Below, in pieces: positions 21,869 to 30,768 of a stretch of DNA of 50,914 nt. Source of the stretch: Clostridiaceae bacterium. Lineage in GTDB: Bacteria; Bacillota; Clostridia; Lachnospirales; Lachnospiraceae. The notes below the pieces were generated by a model. The model saw only the letters and a list, made by a program, of their open reading frames with translations, searched no databases and was not told where the DNA came from. The stretch spans positions 1 through 50,914 of the forward strand of contig CABIXM010000025.1 of the NCBI GenBank assembly GCA_902362725.1. Reading direction: 5' to 3'. The stretch's first letter is position 1; every line of letters begins with the position of its first letter. Position numbers and translations under genes: made by a program.

Positions 21869-24409
21869 ATGAAATACGCTGACAGCCCCGCCGCGCCTGG
21901 GCGCGGACAAAATATTCTCATCGACGGCCACCGGAAAACACCCATCGAAACCTTTCTGGAGCAGTTGAACGACCCGCTGATCTTCGTACTCTTCATGGCT
22001 GCAGCCATTTCCATGCTCCTTTCGGAGTTCAGCGACGCCGTCATTATCCTGACCGTTATCCTGGTAAATGCGTGCGTCGGTGTCGTGCAGGAGGGCAAGG
22101 CCCAAAAGGCCCTGGACGCCCTGAAGCAGATGACCAGCCCCACCGCCCTCATCCGGGAAAATGGGCGGATCGTGGAAATCCCGGCCCCTGATCTGATTCC
22201 CGGCGATATCGTCTGCCTGGACGCCGGACGACAGGTTCCGGCGGATCTGACCCTGACCTCCGTCACCAACCTGAAAATCGAGGAATCCGCCCTGACCGGC
22301 GAATCTGTCCCGGTGGAAAAGGATCTGGCCGACCACAGCCAGGCATTTATGTCAACCAATGTGACCTACGGCCGGGGCGAGGGCGTCGTCACAGCCATCG
22401 GCATGAACACGCAGGTGGGCCGCATCGCCCGTCTGATAGGAAATGAGCACACAGAAACCACGCCGCTTCAGCACCGCCTGGCCGACCTGGGACGCGTCTT
22501 AAGCATTGTCTCTGTGCTCCTCTGCGCCCTGCTCTTCGCCATTGCCGTCCTCCAGCAACGGGATATCCCGGAAATGCTGATTACGGCCATTTCCCTGGCT
22601 GTGGCCGCTGTTCCCGAAGGTCTGCCTGCCGTGGTAACCCTGGTGCTGGCCTTAAGTGTCTCCCGCATGGTCCGCGTCAATACCATCGTGAAGCGTCTCC
22701 CCAGTGTGGAAACCCTCGGCTGTGTCAGCGTGGTCTGCTCCGACAAGACCGGGACTCTGACCCAGAACCGCATGACCGTCACCGCCTGCTGGACCGACGG
22801 GCACATCCTGGAAGCCGCCAGACTCCATCCGGAGCGTGACTGGCTTTTTCTCACCGGACTGACCCTCTGCAACGACGCCGTCCTGGATACGGATTCCCGC
22901 CTGGGCGATCCCACCGAGCTGGCCCTTCTCGATCTGGCCGGACGCTTCGGCCTCTCCCGTCCTGCCTTAGAACAAGATCAGCCGCGCATCGGGGAAATCG
23001 CCTTTGATTCCGGGCGGAAAATGATGACGACCCTGCACCGCCGGGACAGCGGCTCCATTTCCTATACCAAAGGGTCTCCCGATGAGATCCTGCGGCGGTG
23101 TGACACCATTCTGCTGAATGGCCGCGCCGTGCCTCTGGATCCGCCCATGCGCCGGACCATCGAAGCCGCCCTGCATACCCTGTCTGCTCGGGCGCTTCGG
23201 CTGCTAGCCATCGGTATGCGCACAGGCGACCGGCGACCCAAGGAGCAAAATCTGACCTTTCTCGGCGCCGCCGGAATGATGGATCCTATCCGCCCAGAAG
23301 CCGTACAGGCTGTGCGGGATTTCCGGAAAGCGGGCGTGCGGACCGTCATGATTACCGGAGACCGACCCGATACGGCCTTTGTGATCGCCCGGGAGCTGGG
23401 AATCGCCACAAAGCCTGCGGACTGCCTGAGCGGCGCGCAGATCGACGCCCTCCCGGATCGGGAATTTGCCCGGAAGGCCGGGCGCTGCTCGGTCTTCGCC
23501 CAGGTGTCTCCGGAACATAAGATGCGCATTGTTCGGGCATTGAAGGCCTCTGGCCACATCGTGGCTATGACCGGCGATGGCGTCAATGACGCGCCCTCCC
23601 TGAAAGCCGCCGACGTGGGCATAGCCATGGGCGTCACCGGCACCGATGTGGCAAAAAATGCCGCCGATCTCATCCTGACCGACGATAATTTCGCCACCAT
23701 CGCCAAAGCCATCGCCGAAGGCCGTGGCATCTACGCCAATATCAAGAAAGCTGTGCTCTTCCTGCTCTCCTCGAATTTCGGAGAAATCATGACCATGCTG
23801 GCGGCGATTCTACTGAATTTCAGCCCGCCTCTGAAGCCCAGCCACATTCTCTGGATCAATCTGATTACCGACAGCCTGCCCGCCCTGGCCCTGGGCGTGG
23901 ATCCGGAGGATCCGTCTCATTTCATGCACCGGCCGCCCCGCCCGAAGGATGAGAATCTGTTCGCCGCAGGAGGACTTTCCTGCACGCTCCTCTACGGCTT
24001 TCTGATTGCCTTTATCAGCACGGCGGCCTTTCTCTGCCTGCCCGTGGCAGAGCTTCGCGGCAATGGGCTGACACTGAGCCTGACGAACCTGCGCCTGCTG
24101 CTTGCCGAGCCACAGCTTCTGACCCGCTGTCAGACCTACGCCTTCACGGTACTTGGCATCTCCCAGCTTTTCCACGCGGTGGGGATGCGGGACGTGGAAA
24201 CCAGCTTTTTCCGTATGAACCATCTGGAAAATAAGCTGATGCTGGCCGCCTTCGCCATTGGCATCGGGCTGCAGGTGCTGGTGACGGAATTTCCGTATTT
24301 TGTGACAGCCTTCGGCACCTGTCGTCTGACCCCAGAAGAATGGATGCAGCTGATTCTGCTGGCGGCTGCGCCGCTGCTGGCCCATGAGCTTCTGATTTTA
24401 ACAAAGTAA
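21869..24409 (+). CDS. Ca2+-type P-type ATPase (P2 family)
   Basis: An 846-residue cation pump related to SERCA-like bacterial Ca2+ ATPases. Landmarks: actuator LTGESVPVEK, M4 motif VAAVPEGLPAVVTL, phosphorylation motif SDKTGTLT (Asp292), nucleotide-domain YTKGSPDEILRR, hinge MTGDGVNDAPSLKAADVGIAMG (from ~568) and C-terminal helices M5-M10 (NLITDSLPALALGVDPED). GGAAAGGA lies 10 nt before the ATG at 21869; the longer frame from 21680 is coded by an inverted repeat and looks spurious. The usual N-terminal domain is shortened by about 30 residues: similarity begins at GRGQNILIDGHRKTPIETF. Ion choice (Ca2+ or Mn2+) is inferred. Confidence 0.88.
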   Translation: MKYADSPAAPGRGQNILIDGHRKTPIETFLEQLNDPLIFVLFMAAAISMLLSEFSDAVIILTVILVNACVGVVQEGKAQKALDALKQMTSPTALIRENGRIVEIPAPDLIPGDIVCLDAGRQVPADLTLTSVTNLKIEESALTGESVPVEKDLADHSQAFMSTNVTYGRGEGVVTAIGMNTQVGRIARLIGNEHTETTPLQHRLADLGRVLSIVSVLLCALLFAIAVLQQRDIPEMLITAISLAVAAVPEGLPAVVTLVLALSVSRMVRVNTIVKRLPSVETLGCVSVVCSDKTGTLTQNRMTVTACWTDGHILEAARLHPERDWLFLTGLTLCNDAVLDTDSRLGDPTELALLDLAGRFGLSRPALEQDQPRIGEIAFDSGRKMMTTLHRRDSGSISYTKGSPDEILRRCDTILLNGRAVPLDPPMRRTIEAALHTLSARALRLLAIGMRTGDRRPKEQNLTFLGAAGMMDPIRPEAVQAVRDFRKAGVRTVMITGDRPDTAFVIARELGIATKPADCLSGAQIDALPDREFARKAGRCSVFAQVSPEHKMRIVRALKASGHIVAMTGDGVNDAPSLKAADVGIAMGVTGTDVAKNAADLILTDDNFATIAKAIAEGRGIYANIKKAVLFLLSSNFGEIMTMLAAILLNFSPPLKPSHILWINLITDSLPALALGVDPEDPSHFMHRPPRPKDENLFAAGGLSCTLLYGFLIAFISTAAFLCLPVAELRGNGLTLSLTNLRLLLAEPQLLTRCQTYAFTVLGISQLFHAVGMRDVETSFFRMNHLENKLMLAAFAIGIGLQVLVTEFPYFVTAFGTCRLTPEEWMQLILLAAAPLLAHELLILTK

Positions 24410-24958
24410 TTTTAACACCGCCAGCACCAACAGCACCCCTCCGCCCACCTGACCTGGCCGGAACCTCATGCGGCCGCTGACGCATTTCCCGGCGTGTTCT
24501 CCCAGAAACAGAGCTGTCAGGCCGGTCAACACGCCGAATAGAAAGGCTGCCGCCAGGTATACTACTCCGCCCGTGCCTGCGCCCACGCCGCCCGCCAGAC
24601 TGTCCAGTGACAAAGCTGCGCTCAGGGCCAGCGCCTCCGGACAGGTCACGAAGCGATCCTGATTTTTGTCCGCCCGGGTTACCTCCTCGTGGACGGAGCG
24701 GTCCGCCAGGTTCCAGACCCCCAGAGCTGCCAGCAGAATCGCCCCCAGAATTCGTCCGAGGATTTCCGGGAAATAACTTCCCGCTGCGCCACCAAGCCCC
24801 ATGGACAGGGTCAACACCACCGCGGGCAGAGTGGTTAGAAGGAGCGCTGCCGCGGAAGACAGCCGGATCCCGCCCGCTCCATATGTGAAACCGGCGGCAA
24901 AGATATCGGCCGACAGGGCCGCCGCCAGTAGAAATATCTGTGCCAGAACAGAAAACAT
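24398..24958 (-). CDS. ytaF: YtaF/MntP-like membrane protein
   Basis: A 186-residue, six-helix protein of the MntP superfamily, with paired Asp-containing helices AALSADIFAAGFTYGAG (about 12-28) and SAALSLDSLAGGVGAGTG in the second half. The DKNQDRFVTCPEALALSAALSLDS block matches YtaF, annotated as a sporulation membrane protein and probably a cation exporter. GGTGG directly before the ATG at 24958 decides the start; the frame is open to 25060. It converges on the P-type ATPase with a 12-nt overlap and is divergent from the MATE gene. Confidence 0.8.
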   Translation of the reverse strand: MFSVLAQIFLLAAALSADIFAAGFTYGAGGIRLSSAAALLLTTLPAVVLTLSMGLGGAAGSYFPEILGRILGAILLAALGVWNLADRSVHEEVTRADKNQDRFVTCPEALALSAALSLDSLAGGVGAGTGGVVYLAAAFLFGVLTGLTALFLGEHAGKCVSGRMRFRPGQVGGGVLLVLAVLKLLC

Positions 24959-25017
24959 ACTTCCACCAGATTCCATTTGGGTTACTGTATCATATTCCGG
25001 GGAAAGGAGCTGTGATT

Positions 25018-26580
25018 GTGGAAAAGGAATATTTACTTCGGGAAAAGCCCCTGCGGGCAATCTGGCTGTTCGCCCTGCCCATGATGGCGGGTAATCTGTT
25101 TCAGCAGTTTTATACCATGGCCGACTCCATGATTGTGGGCCGTTTCGTGGGGGAAGAAGCTCTCGCTGCCATCGGCGCTTCCTATGCCCTGACCAATGTG
25201 TTTATCTGCATCGCCATCGGCGGCGGCGTGGGCGCGGGCGTGCTGACCGGACGATATTTCGGCGCGCGGGAATACGGAAAGCTCCGGCTCTGCGTCCGTA
25301 CAGCGCTGCTGGCCTTTCTGCTCTTAAGCCTGCTGCTGGCCGCCTTCGGCCTCTTTTTCTGTATGTCCATCCTTCAGACCCTGCATACGCCGGAAAATGT
25401 ACTGCCGATGGCTTTCGCCTACCTGCAGATCTATTTCCTGGGCCTGCCCTTTCTCTTCCTTTACAATGTGCTTTCCGCCATGTTCAACGCCCTGGGGCGC
25501 TCCCGGGTGCCGCTATATCTGCTGCTCGGTTCTTCGACGATGAATATCGTCCTGGATCTGTGGCTGGTCTGTGGGCTGGAGCTTGGCATCGCCGGGGCAG
25601 CCTGGGCCACCTTGGCTGCGCAGGGCGTGTCTGCAGTTCTGTCCTTCGCCTTGTTTCGCCGGACGCTGAAGCAATGTACCACTTCAAATCCCCTTACGGA
25701 TTCCTGCGATAAATCCATAGCGGAATCTCCTTTACGCCAAAACCCGGACTCTGAAATGCCTGTACATCCGATGTCCGACGGCACAGAGCATCACTCTGCC
25801 CTTTCCATCACCCTGTTCAGCCCCACCGAGCTCGCCGCCATCTCCCGCATTGCCCTCCCCTCCATCTTCCAGCAGGCCACCGTCTCCATCGGCGCCATGC
25901 TGGTCCAGGCAGTCATCAATCCCTTTGGCTCCCAGGTGCTGGCGGGCTATTCGGCGGCTTCCAGGGTGGAGAGCTTCTGCATCGTCCCCATGTCGGCCCT
26001 GGGGCAGGCCATGTCCGCCTATACTTCCCAGAATCTGGGGGCAGCCGGCAAAGCTGCTATCCGTACAGAGCTCTATTTTCAGACTTCTGCTACAGCTGAA
26101 AAAAGCCTCATATGCCCTGATCCAGATCTCGGGACTTCTTATCACTATATAAAAAGAGTACGCCAGGGCTACCGTGCCGCGCTCACGCTCACCGGTTGCT
26201 TTGCCGTACTCCTCTGTATCTTTCTTCTGTTATCCGCCCGTCCGCTGATTGTCTCATTTCTCGGCTCTGGCGGGACGGAACTCGCCCTGAAAATCGGTGT
26301 GCAGTACCTGCATTTCATCGGCTTCTTCTTCGCCCTCATCGGCCTGAAAATGTGTACCGACGGGGTTCTGCGCGGCGCCGCTGACATGGGAATATTCACC
26401 CTGGCGAACCTGGCCAATCTGACCTTCCGTGTACTCTTCGCCGCCATCCTGGCTCCCCGTTTCGGCGCTGCCTTTGTCTGGTACGCCATTCCCTTGGGCT
26501 GGTTCCTGAACTCTATCATCTCATTCCAGGAATACAGTTCCAACCGCTGGCTTCCAGTCGAATTTAAAAATCAAAACTAG
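25018..26580 (+). CDS. MATE family multidrug/metabolite exporter
   Basis: A 520-residue, 12-helix transporter of the MATE family (PLRAIWLFALPMMAGNLFQQFYTMADSMIVGRFVGEEALAAIG at the N-terminus; second half starting LAAISRIALPSIFQQATVSIGAML). It should export drugs or organic cations using a Na+ or H+ gradient. GAAAGGAG lies 8 nt before the GTG at 25018; upstream residues in the open frame have no similarity. Two polar insertions are unusual: about 45 residues between the halves (KQCTTSNPLTDSCDKS...) and about 30 residues after GKAAIRTEL, making it longer than the usual ~450. Confidence 0.88.
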   Translation: MEKEYLLREKPLRAIWLFALPMMAGNLFQQFYTMADSMIVGRFVGEEALAAIGASYALTNVFICIAIGGGVGAGVLTGRYFGAREYGKLRLCVRTALLAFLLLSLLLAAFGLFFCMSILQTLHTPENVLPMAFAYLQIYFLGLPFLFLYNVLSAMFNALGRSRVPLYLLLGSSTMNIVLDLWLVCGLELGIAGAAWATLAAQGVSAVLSFALFRRTLKQCTTSNPLTDSCDKSIAESPLRQNPDSEMPVHPMSDGTEHHSALSITLFSPTELAAISRIALPSIFQQATVSIGAMLVQAVINPFGSQVLAGYSAASRVESFCIVPMSALGQAMSAYTSQNLGAAGKAAIRTELYFQTSATAEKSLICPDPDLGTSYHYIKRVRQGYRAALTLTGCFAVLLCIFLLLSARPLIVSFLGSGGTELALKIGVQYLHFIGFFFALIGLKMCTDGVLRGAADMGIFTLANLANLTFRVLFAAILAPRFGAAFVWYAIPLGWFLNSIISFQEYSSNRWLPVEFKNQN

Positions 26581-26969
26581 AAATTCGCGTTCGCAATCGC
26601 GGAACTGATGGCCACGCCAAAGATAGCAATGGAAATGATGTAAATCACCAGAATAATCGCTGCAAAAATCAATGTAGCCTTAAAATAATTGGACTTGCTC
26701 CTCTTCTCCCTGCTGCTGAAGGCCCACACAAACATCAGCACAATATTCACACAGGGGATCAGCATCAGCAGCATGCTGACCAGCCATTCACCCACACTAA
26801 CCGGCTCTTCCAGATCGGATTCCGGTTCCTGATACTGGTAACGTAACTGTTCCTCGACCGGACGCTGATACGAATCCTGACAGGGCTGCTGATAACCATT
26901 CTCAGCTGTGTTTTCTGTGTTATCTTCCATTGTGTGATTCACTGCGTCGTTATGATATATATCATCCAT
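26577..26969 (-). CDS. Two-helix membrane protein of unknown function
   Basis: A 130-residue protein with an acidic, Gln/Tyr-rich N-terminal region (1-55) and two hydrophobic segments: VGEWLVSMLLMLIPCVNIVLMFVWAF (58-83) and the C-terminal ATLIFAAIILVIYIISIAIFG. The tyrosine/glutamine-rich cytosolic head with paired helices resembles small DUF-type clostridial membrane proteins. It converges with the MATE gene (4-nt overlap of stops). Function unknown. Confidence 0.65.
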   Translation of the reverse strand: MDDIYHNDAVNHTMEDNTENTAENGYQQPCQDSYQRPVEEQLRYQYQEPESDLEEPVSVGEWLVSMLLMLIPCVNIVLMFVWAFSSREKRSKSNYFKATLIFAAIILVIYIISIAIFGVAISSAIANANF

Positions 26970-27155
26970 GGCGTTTCTCCCTCTTCTTCACAAATCTTGC
27001 GTCGCCCACATCCCAGGCGGCTGTTTCCTTTTGTATCTTTCCACAGTGTACCATGTTTCCTCTGTCTCGACAATACACTTCATAAAACCTTAACTTTTTG
27101 CAATTACTCCGCAGCCGATACCTGAATGCTTGCTGCCGGCAGCTCCCGGGGCGCC

Positions 27156-27680
27156 TCACACAGTCAGGACTTCATACAGGGTTCGCCCCGGATCTTCCAC
27201 ACTCACCGGGAAACCATGCAGCACCCGCCACAGATACAGTCCGACGCCCCAGACCAGCAAGACAAGCAGAACCCATATCCACATTTTCGCGCGTCTGGTC
27301 CGCTGCTTTTCCACATCCGAGGAACCTTTTCCACTTTCCATTTCCGCAGAACCGGCACACTCTGCCCCCACGCTATCCACCAGATATCGCTGTATTCCAA
27401 AGCAGGCGCCCGCCACGATCCACCCGTACACCGGCGGCTGTAAGCTCCAGGCCGCCGCAAAACGCCCTGTCAGAACCAGCATAAATGCCCGGGTCATCCC
27501 GCACCCCGGACAGGGCAGTCCCAGTAAAATCTGCATGGGACAGAAGCGGTCAAACAGCAGATGCGTCACGAGCCAATACCACGCCAGCGCCAAAATCGCC
27601 GGAAGCAGTGCGCGAATGTCCTTTCCAAACAGCCTGACGCCACACCTGATACGCTGAATCATAGAGTTCCTCCCAATCAC
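27156..27680 (-). CDS. DUF2752 membrane protein
   Basis: A 174-residue protein with the DUF2752 signature CPMQILLGLPCPGCGMTRAF (47-66), where two Cys pairs sit in a conserved loop between membrane helices. Hydrophobic segments lie near 26-43, 84-97 and 133-152. The region 103-130 is a polar insertion. Function of DUF2752 proteins is unknown. It stands alone, with a palindrome-rich spacer upstream. Confidence 0.75.
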   Translation of the reverse strand: MIGRNSMIQRIRCGVRLFGKDIRALLPAILALAWYWLVTHLLFDRFCPMQILLGLPCPGCGMTRAFMLVLTGRFAAAWSLQPPVYGWIVAGACFGIQRYLVDSVGAECAGSAEMESGKGSSDVEKQRTRRAKMWIWVLLVLLVWGVGLYLWRVLHGFPVSVEDPGRTLYEVLTV

Positions 27681-27708
27681 TCATTTTCCCCGCTATAAAA
27701 AAAAGAAT

Positions 27709-27840
27709 GTGCCATTGGCACATTCTCGCGCCGAGGCGCGGTTGCCTTGGCAACCATCTACCACTGCGCCGAGTGCGCATCTTTGCAAGCTTTGCTTGCT
27801 TTTATGGAATAGGGAATTCTATCGGAATTTCCTATTCCAT
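27709..27840. repeat. Cluster of five short palindromes
   Basis: Hairpins at 27709-27727 (AGAATGTGCC/GGCACATTCT), 27728-27739, 27740-27755 (GGTTGCC/GGCAACC), 27785-27799 (GCAAGC/GCTTGC) and 27803-27840 (TATGGAATAGG/CCTATTCCATA). 27771-27799 is repeated exactly at 30578-30606. Confidence 0.65.
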
Positions 27841-27846
27841 AACAAA

Positions 27847-27874
27847 GAGGACCGCAGATTCTTCTGCGGTCCTC
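27847..27874 (-). terminator. fba terminator
   Basis: A perfect 12-bp stem GAGGACCGCAGA/TCTGCGGTCCTC with a 4-nt loop, 28 nt after the fba stop on the minus strand, followed by TTTG. Confidence 0.85.
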
Positions 27875-27901
27875 TGAAATATTCGGTTTCGTCAGTAAGA
27901 C

Positions 27902-28840
27902 TTAAGCCTTTCCTGCACTTCCCAGAACATCCTGGATCTTGTGAGCTACAACATCCTTTACGTTCTGACGAGCTACGGTCAGGTACTGTCTCGGATCGAA
28001 GTAGTCCGGATGAGCGAACATAACCTCGCGGATACCTGCTGTCAGGCCCAGACGAAGGTCGGAGTCGATGTTGATCTTGCAAACTGCAGATCTTGCAGCC
28101 TCACGCAGCTGATCTTCCGGAACACCGATAGCGTCCTTCAGAGCTCCGCCGTTCTCGTTGATGATCTTTACATACTCCTGCGGTACGCTGGAAGCGCCGT
28201 GAAGAACGATCGGGAATCCCGGGATCTTCTTCTCAATCTCATGCAGGATGTCAAAACGAAGCTGCGGCTTTGTGCCCGGCTTGAACTTGAATGCGCCGTG
28301 GCTTGTACCGATAGCGATTGCCAGAGAGTCAACGCCAGTCTTGTCAACGAACTCCTCAACCTCTTCCGGCTGTGTGTAAGAAGAATCCTCAGAGGAAACC
28401 TTTACATCATCCTCGATACCAGCAAGCTTACCAAGCTCTGCCTCTACTACTACGCCGTGAGCATGTGCATACTCAACAACCTTCTTTGTGATCTCGATGT
28501 TCTCCTGGAACGGATACTTGGAAGCATCGATCATAACGGAAGTAAATCCACCGTCTACGCAGGACTTGCAGATATCGAAATCTGCGCCGTGGTCCAGATG
28601 CAGAGCGATCGGAATATCCGGGTTCTCGATCACTGCTGCCTCAACAAGCTTTCTCAGATAAGTAGCGTTTGCATACTTTCTTGCGCCTGCGGAAACCTGC
28701 AGGATAACCGGGGACTTCAGCTCGCCAGCTGCCTCAGTGATAGCCTGAACGATCTCCATGTTGTTTACGTTGAAAGCACCGATAGCGTAACCGCCCTCAT
28801 AGGCTTTCTTAAACATCTCTGTTGTTGTAACTAATGCCAT
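27902..28840 (-). CDS. fba: Class II fructose-1,6-bisphosphate aldolase
   Basis: A 312-residue Zn2+-dependent aldolase of glycolysis. Visible metal and substrate sites: the first Zn ligand in ALHLDHGADFD (His/Asp near 80-85), GVVVEAELGKL (Glu near 134), AIGTSHGAFK (His ~180), VLHGASS (His ~210) and INIDSDLR. The length fits the clostridial housekeeping Fba. It has its own promoter (28883-28911) and a strong terminator, so it is monocistronic. It could also act on tagatose-1,6-bisphosphate made by the neighbouring galactosamine pathway, since only the non-catalytic GatZ-type subunit is found there; this is inference. Confidence 0.95.
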   Translation of the reverse strand: MALVTTTEMFKKAYEGGYAIGAFNVNNMEIVQAITEAAGELKSPVILQVSAGARKYANATYLRKLVEAAVIENPDIPIALHLDHGADFDICKSCVDGGFTSVMIDASKYPFQENIEITKKVVEYAHAHGVVVEAELGKLAGIEDDVKVSSEDSSYTQPEEVEEFVDKTGVDSLAIAIGTSHGAFKFKPGTKPQLRFDILHEIEKKIPGFPIVLHGASSVPQEYVKIINENGGALKDAIGVPEDQLREAARSAVCKINIDSDLRLGLTAGIREVMFAHPDYFDPRQYLTVARQNVKDVVAHKIQDVLGSAGKA

Positions 28841-28882
28841 GATTATCTCCTCACTTTACATGATATTTTTAGGATCGTGCTT

Positions 28883-28911
28883 AGTATACTACAAAATTGT
28901 ATTTTCATCAA
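28883..28911 (-). promoter_or_regulatory. fba promoter
   Basis: On the minus strand TTGATG (28906-28911), 17-nt spacer, TATACT (28883-28888), about 40 nt upstream of the ATG. Confidence 0.65.
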
Positions 28912-29075
28912 TGCAAAATTTGAAAAAAATGTGTAAAAACAGACTTTTCGTTCATATAATGATAAATATGTCATTTTTCCTCTAACTTCTGGACTTATCC
29001 ATCAATCTGTGCTACCGTTATACATGTTGACACATCATTTTTACTATAATCATAAAGAAGAAAAAGGGAGAAATT

Positions 29076-30482
29076 ATGGGAGGATTATTTGGCGTCGCAT
29101 CCAAAGGCGACTGTTTGTTTGATCTGTTTTTCGGAACCGACTACCATTCCCACCTGGGAACACGCCGGGGCGGTATGGCCGTCTATGGGGAAAATGGCTT
29201 CGACCGTGCCATCCACAACATCGAGAATACCCCGTTCCGTACTAAATTCGACCGGGATATGCAGGAAATGAAAGGAAACTTAGGCGTAGGCTGCATCTCC
29301 GACTACGAACCCCAGCCGCTGCTGGTACGTTCCCACCACGGCACCTTCGCCATCACCACCGTAGGCCGCATCAATAACGCCAAAGATCTCACAAAGCAAA
29401 TCTTTGACAGGGGAAATGCCCATTTTCTGGAAATGAGCGGGGGCGACATCAACCCCACCGAGCTGGTGGCAGCCCTCATCAACCAGAAGCTGAATCTGAT
29501 CGACGGCATCCGCTATGCCCAGGAACAGATTGACGGCTCTTTAAGCTTCCTGATCCTAACCCCCAAGGGTATCTACGCGGCCCGTGACCGCCTGGGACGG
29601 ACGCCTCTGGTCATCGGAAAGAAAGAGGAGGCCTACTGTGTCTCCTTCGAAGATTTTGCCTATCTGAATCTGGGCTACGATACCGAACATGTCCTGGGAC
29701 CCGGCGAAGTGGACGTGATCACCCCGGAAGGCTACAAGACCCTAATTACCCCCGGAAAGGACATGAAGATCTGTACCTTCCTGTGGGTCTACTACGGTTA
29801 CCCATCCAGCACCTACGAAGGCTTAAGCGTGGAGAAAATGCGTTATCGCAGCGGCGAGCTCATGGCAAAGCGGGATAACGTGAAGCCGGACACCGTGGCA
29901 GGCGTCCCCGACAGCGGTCTGGCAGCAGCCATCGGCTACTCCAATGCTTCGGGGATTCCCTTCTCCCGCCCCTTTATTAAGTACACCCCCACCTGGCCCC
30001 GCTCCTTCATGCCGACCATCCAGAGCAAACGGAACCTGATCGCGAAAATGAAGCTGATCCCGGTCCACGACCTGATCGAAGGCAAGAGCCTGCTGCTCAT
30101 CGACGACTCCATCGTCCGCGGCACCCAGCTGGGTGAAACCACGGAATTTCTGTACCACAGCGGAGCCAGAGAAGTCCATATCCGTCCTGCATGTCCGCCT
30201 ATCCTGTACGGCTGCAAATACCTGAACTTCTCCCGCTCCACCTCGGAAATGGAGCTGATCTCCCGCCGGGTCATTGAAAAACTGGAAAACGGCCATGTCA
30301 CCGACGAGATCCTGAAGGAATACGCCGACCCCGAATCGGCCCGCTACGAAGCCATGCAGGAAGAAATCCGTCGTCAGCTTAATTTCACCACCCTACGCTT
30401 CAATCGTCTGGATGACCTCATCGAAGCCACCGGCCTGGACAAGAGTAAGCTCTGTACCTATTGCTGGGACGGCGAGGAGTAA
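29076..30482 (+). CDS. PurF-like amidophosphoribosyltransferase lacking the glutaminase cysteine
   Basis: A 468-residue PurF homologue. The C-terminal phosphoribosyltransferase domain is intact (VPDSGLAAAIGYS, PRPP loop LLLIDDSIVRGTQ near 338-350), and Fe-S-type cysteines are kept (KICTF, PACPPILYGC, LCTYC). The N-terminal Ntn glutaminase domain starts MGGLFGV, where catalytic PurF has CGVFGI: the nucleophile Cys is Gly, and the usual GHxRYST glutamine-site motif is replaced by GCISDYEPQP. It therefore cannot hydrolyse glutamine by the known route; it may use free ammonia or have a regulatory or different biosynthetic role. AAGGGAG precedes the ATG. Monocistronic, with a terminator at 30515-30560. 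Confidence 0.85.
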   Translation: MGGLFGVASKGDCLFDLFFGTDYHSHLGTRRGGMAVYGENGFDRAIHNIENTPFRTKFDRDMQEMKGNLGVGCISDYEPQPLLVRSHHGTFAITTVGRINNAKDLTKQIFDRGNAHFLEMSGGDINPTELVAALINQKLNLIDGIRYAQEQIDGSLSFLILTPKGIYAARDRLGRTPLVIGKKEEAYCVSFEDFAYLNLGYDTEHVLGPGEVDVITPEGYKTLITPGKDMKICTFLWVYYGYPSSTYEGLSVEKMRYRSGELMAKRDNVKPDTVAGVPDSGLAAAIGYSNASGIPFSRPFIKYTPTWPRSFMPTIQSKRNLIAKMKLIPVHDLIEGKSLLLIDDSIVRGTQLGETTEFLYHSGAREVHIRPACPPILYGCKYLNFSRSTSEMELISRRVIEKLENGHVTDEILKEYADPESARYEAMQEEIRRQLNFTTLRFNRLDDLIEATGLDKSKLCTYCWDGEE

Positions 30483-30514
30483 GGCAAAACTCCCGAATCA
30501 CCCAACTATAAAAA

Positions 30515-30564
30515 CACACCCCGCCTGCGGCGCCAATTCGCCTGACAGACGGGGTGTGTTTTTC
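30515..30564 (+). terminator. Terminator of the PurF-like gene
   Basis: Stem ACACACCCCG/CGGGGTGTGT with a 26-nt internal region, followed by TTTTT. Confidence 0.75.
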
Positions 30565-30577
30565 TGGCATAAAAAAG

Positions 30578-30606
30578 GAGTGCGCATCTTTGCAAGCTTT
30601 GCTTGC
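30578..30606. repeat. 29-bp dispersed repeat, second copy
   Basis: Exact copy of 27771-27799 (begins GAGTGCGCATC, ends TTTGCTTGC). Both lie in spacers just outside terminators and include the GCAAGC/GCTTGC hairpin. Confidence 0.75.
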
Positions 30607-30768
30607 CTGCGGCAGGTCGCGTTAGCGGCATTATTTCACAAAAAGAAAAGGCGCCGCTCACCGGCAAGCCGGAAAACAGCGCCCTCTCTGGGATTTCAGG
30701 TTATCATAACCGTCGCCTATATCACTCTCCTGAGAGAAGCATAAGCCACTATGTAATTCTCAAATACC

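Noticed and set aside
27709..27800. A tRNA-like cluster of hairpins downstream of the DUF2752 gene
   Set aside because: No acceptor/anticodon/T-arm arrangement and no TTC-type T loop; these are separate short palindromes.
27941..28834. A 297-residue plus-strand frame opposite fba
   Set aside because: Mirror frame of a highly expressed gene; Leu/Cys-rich with no family pattern.
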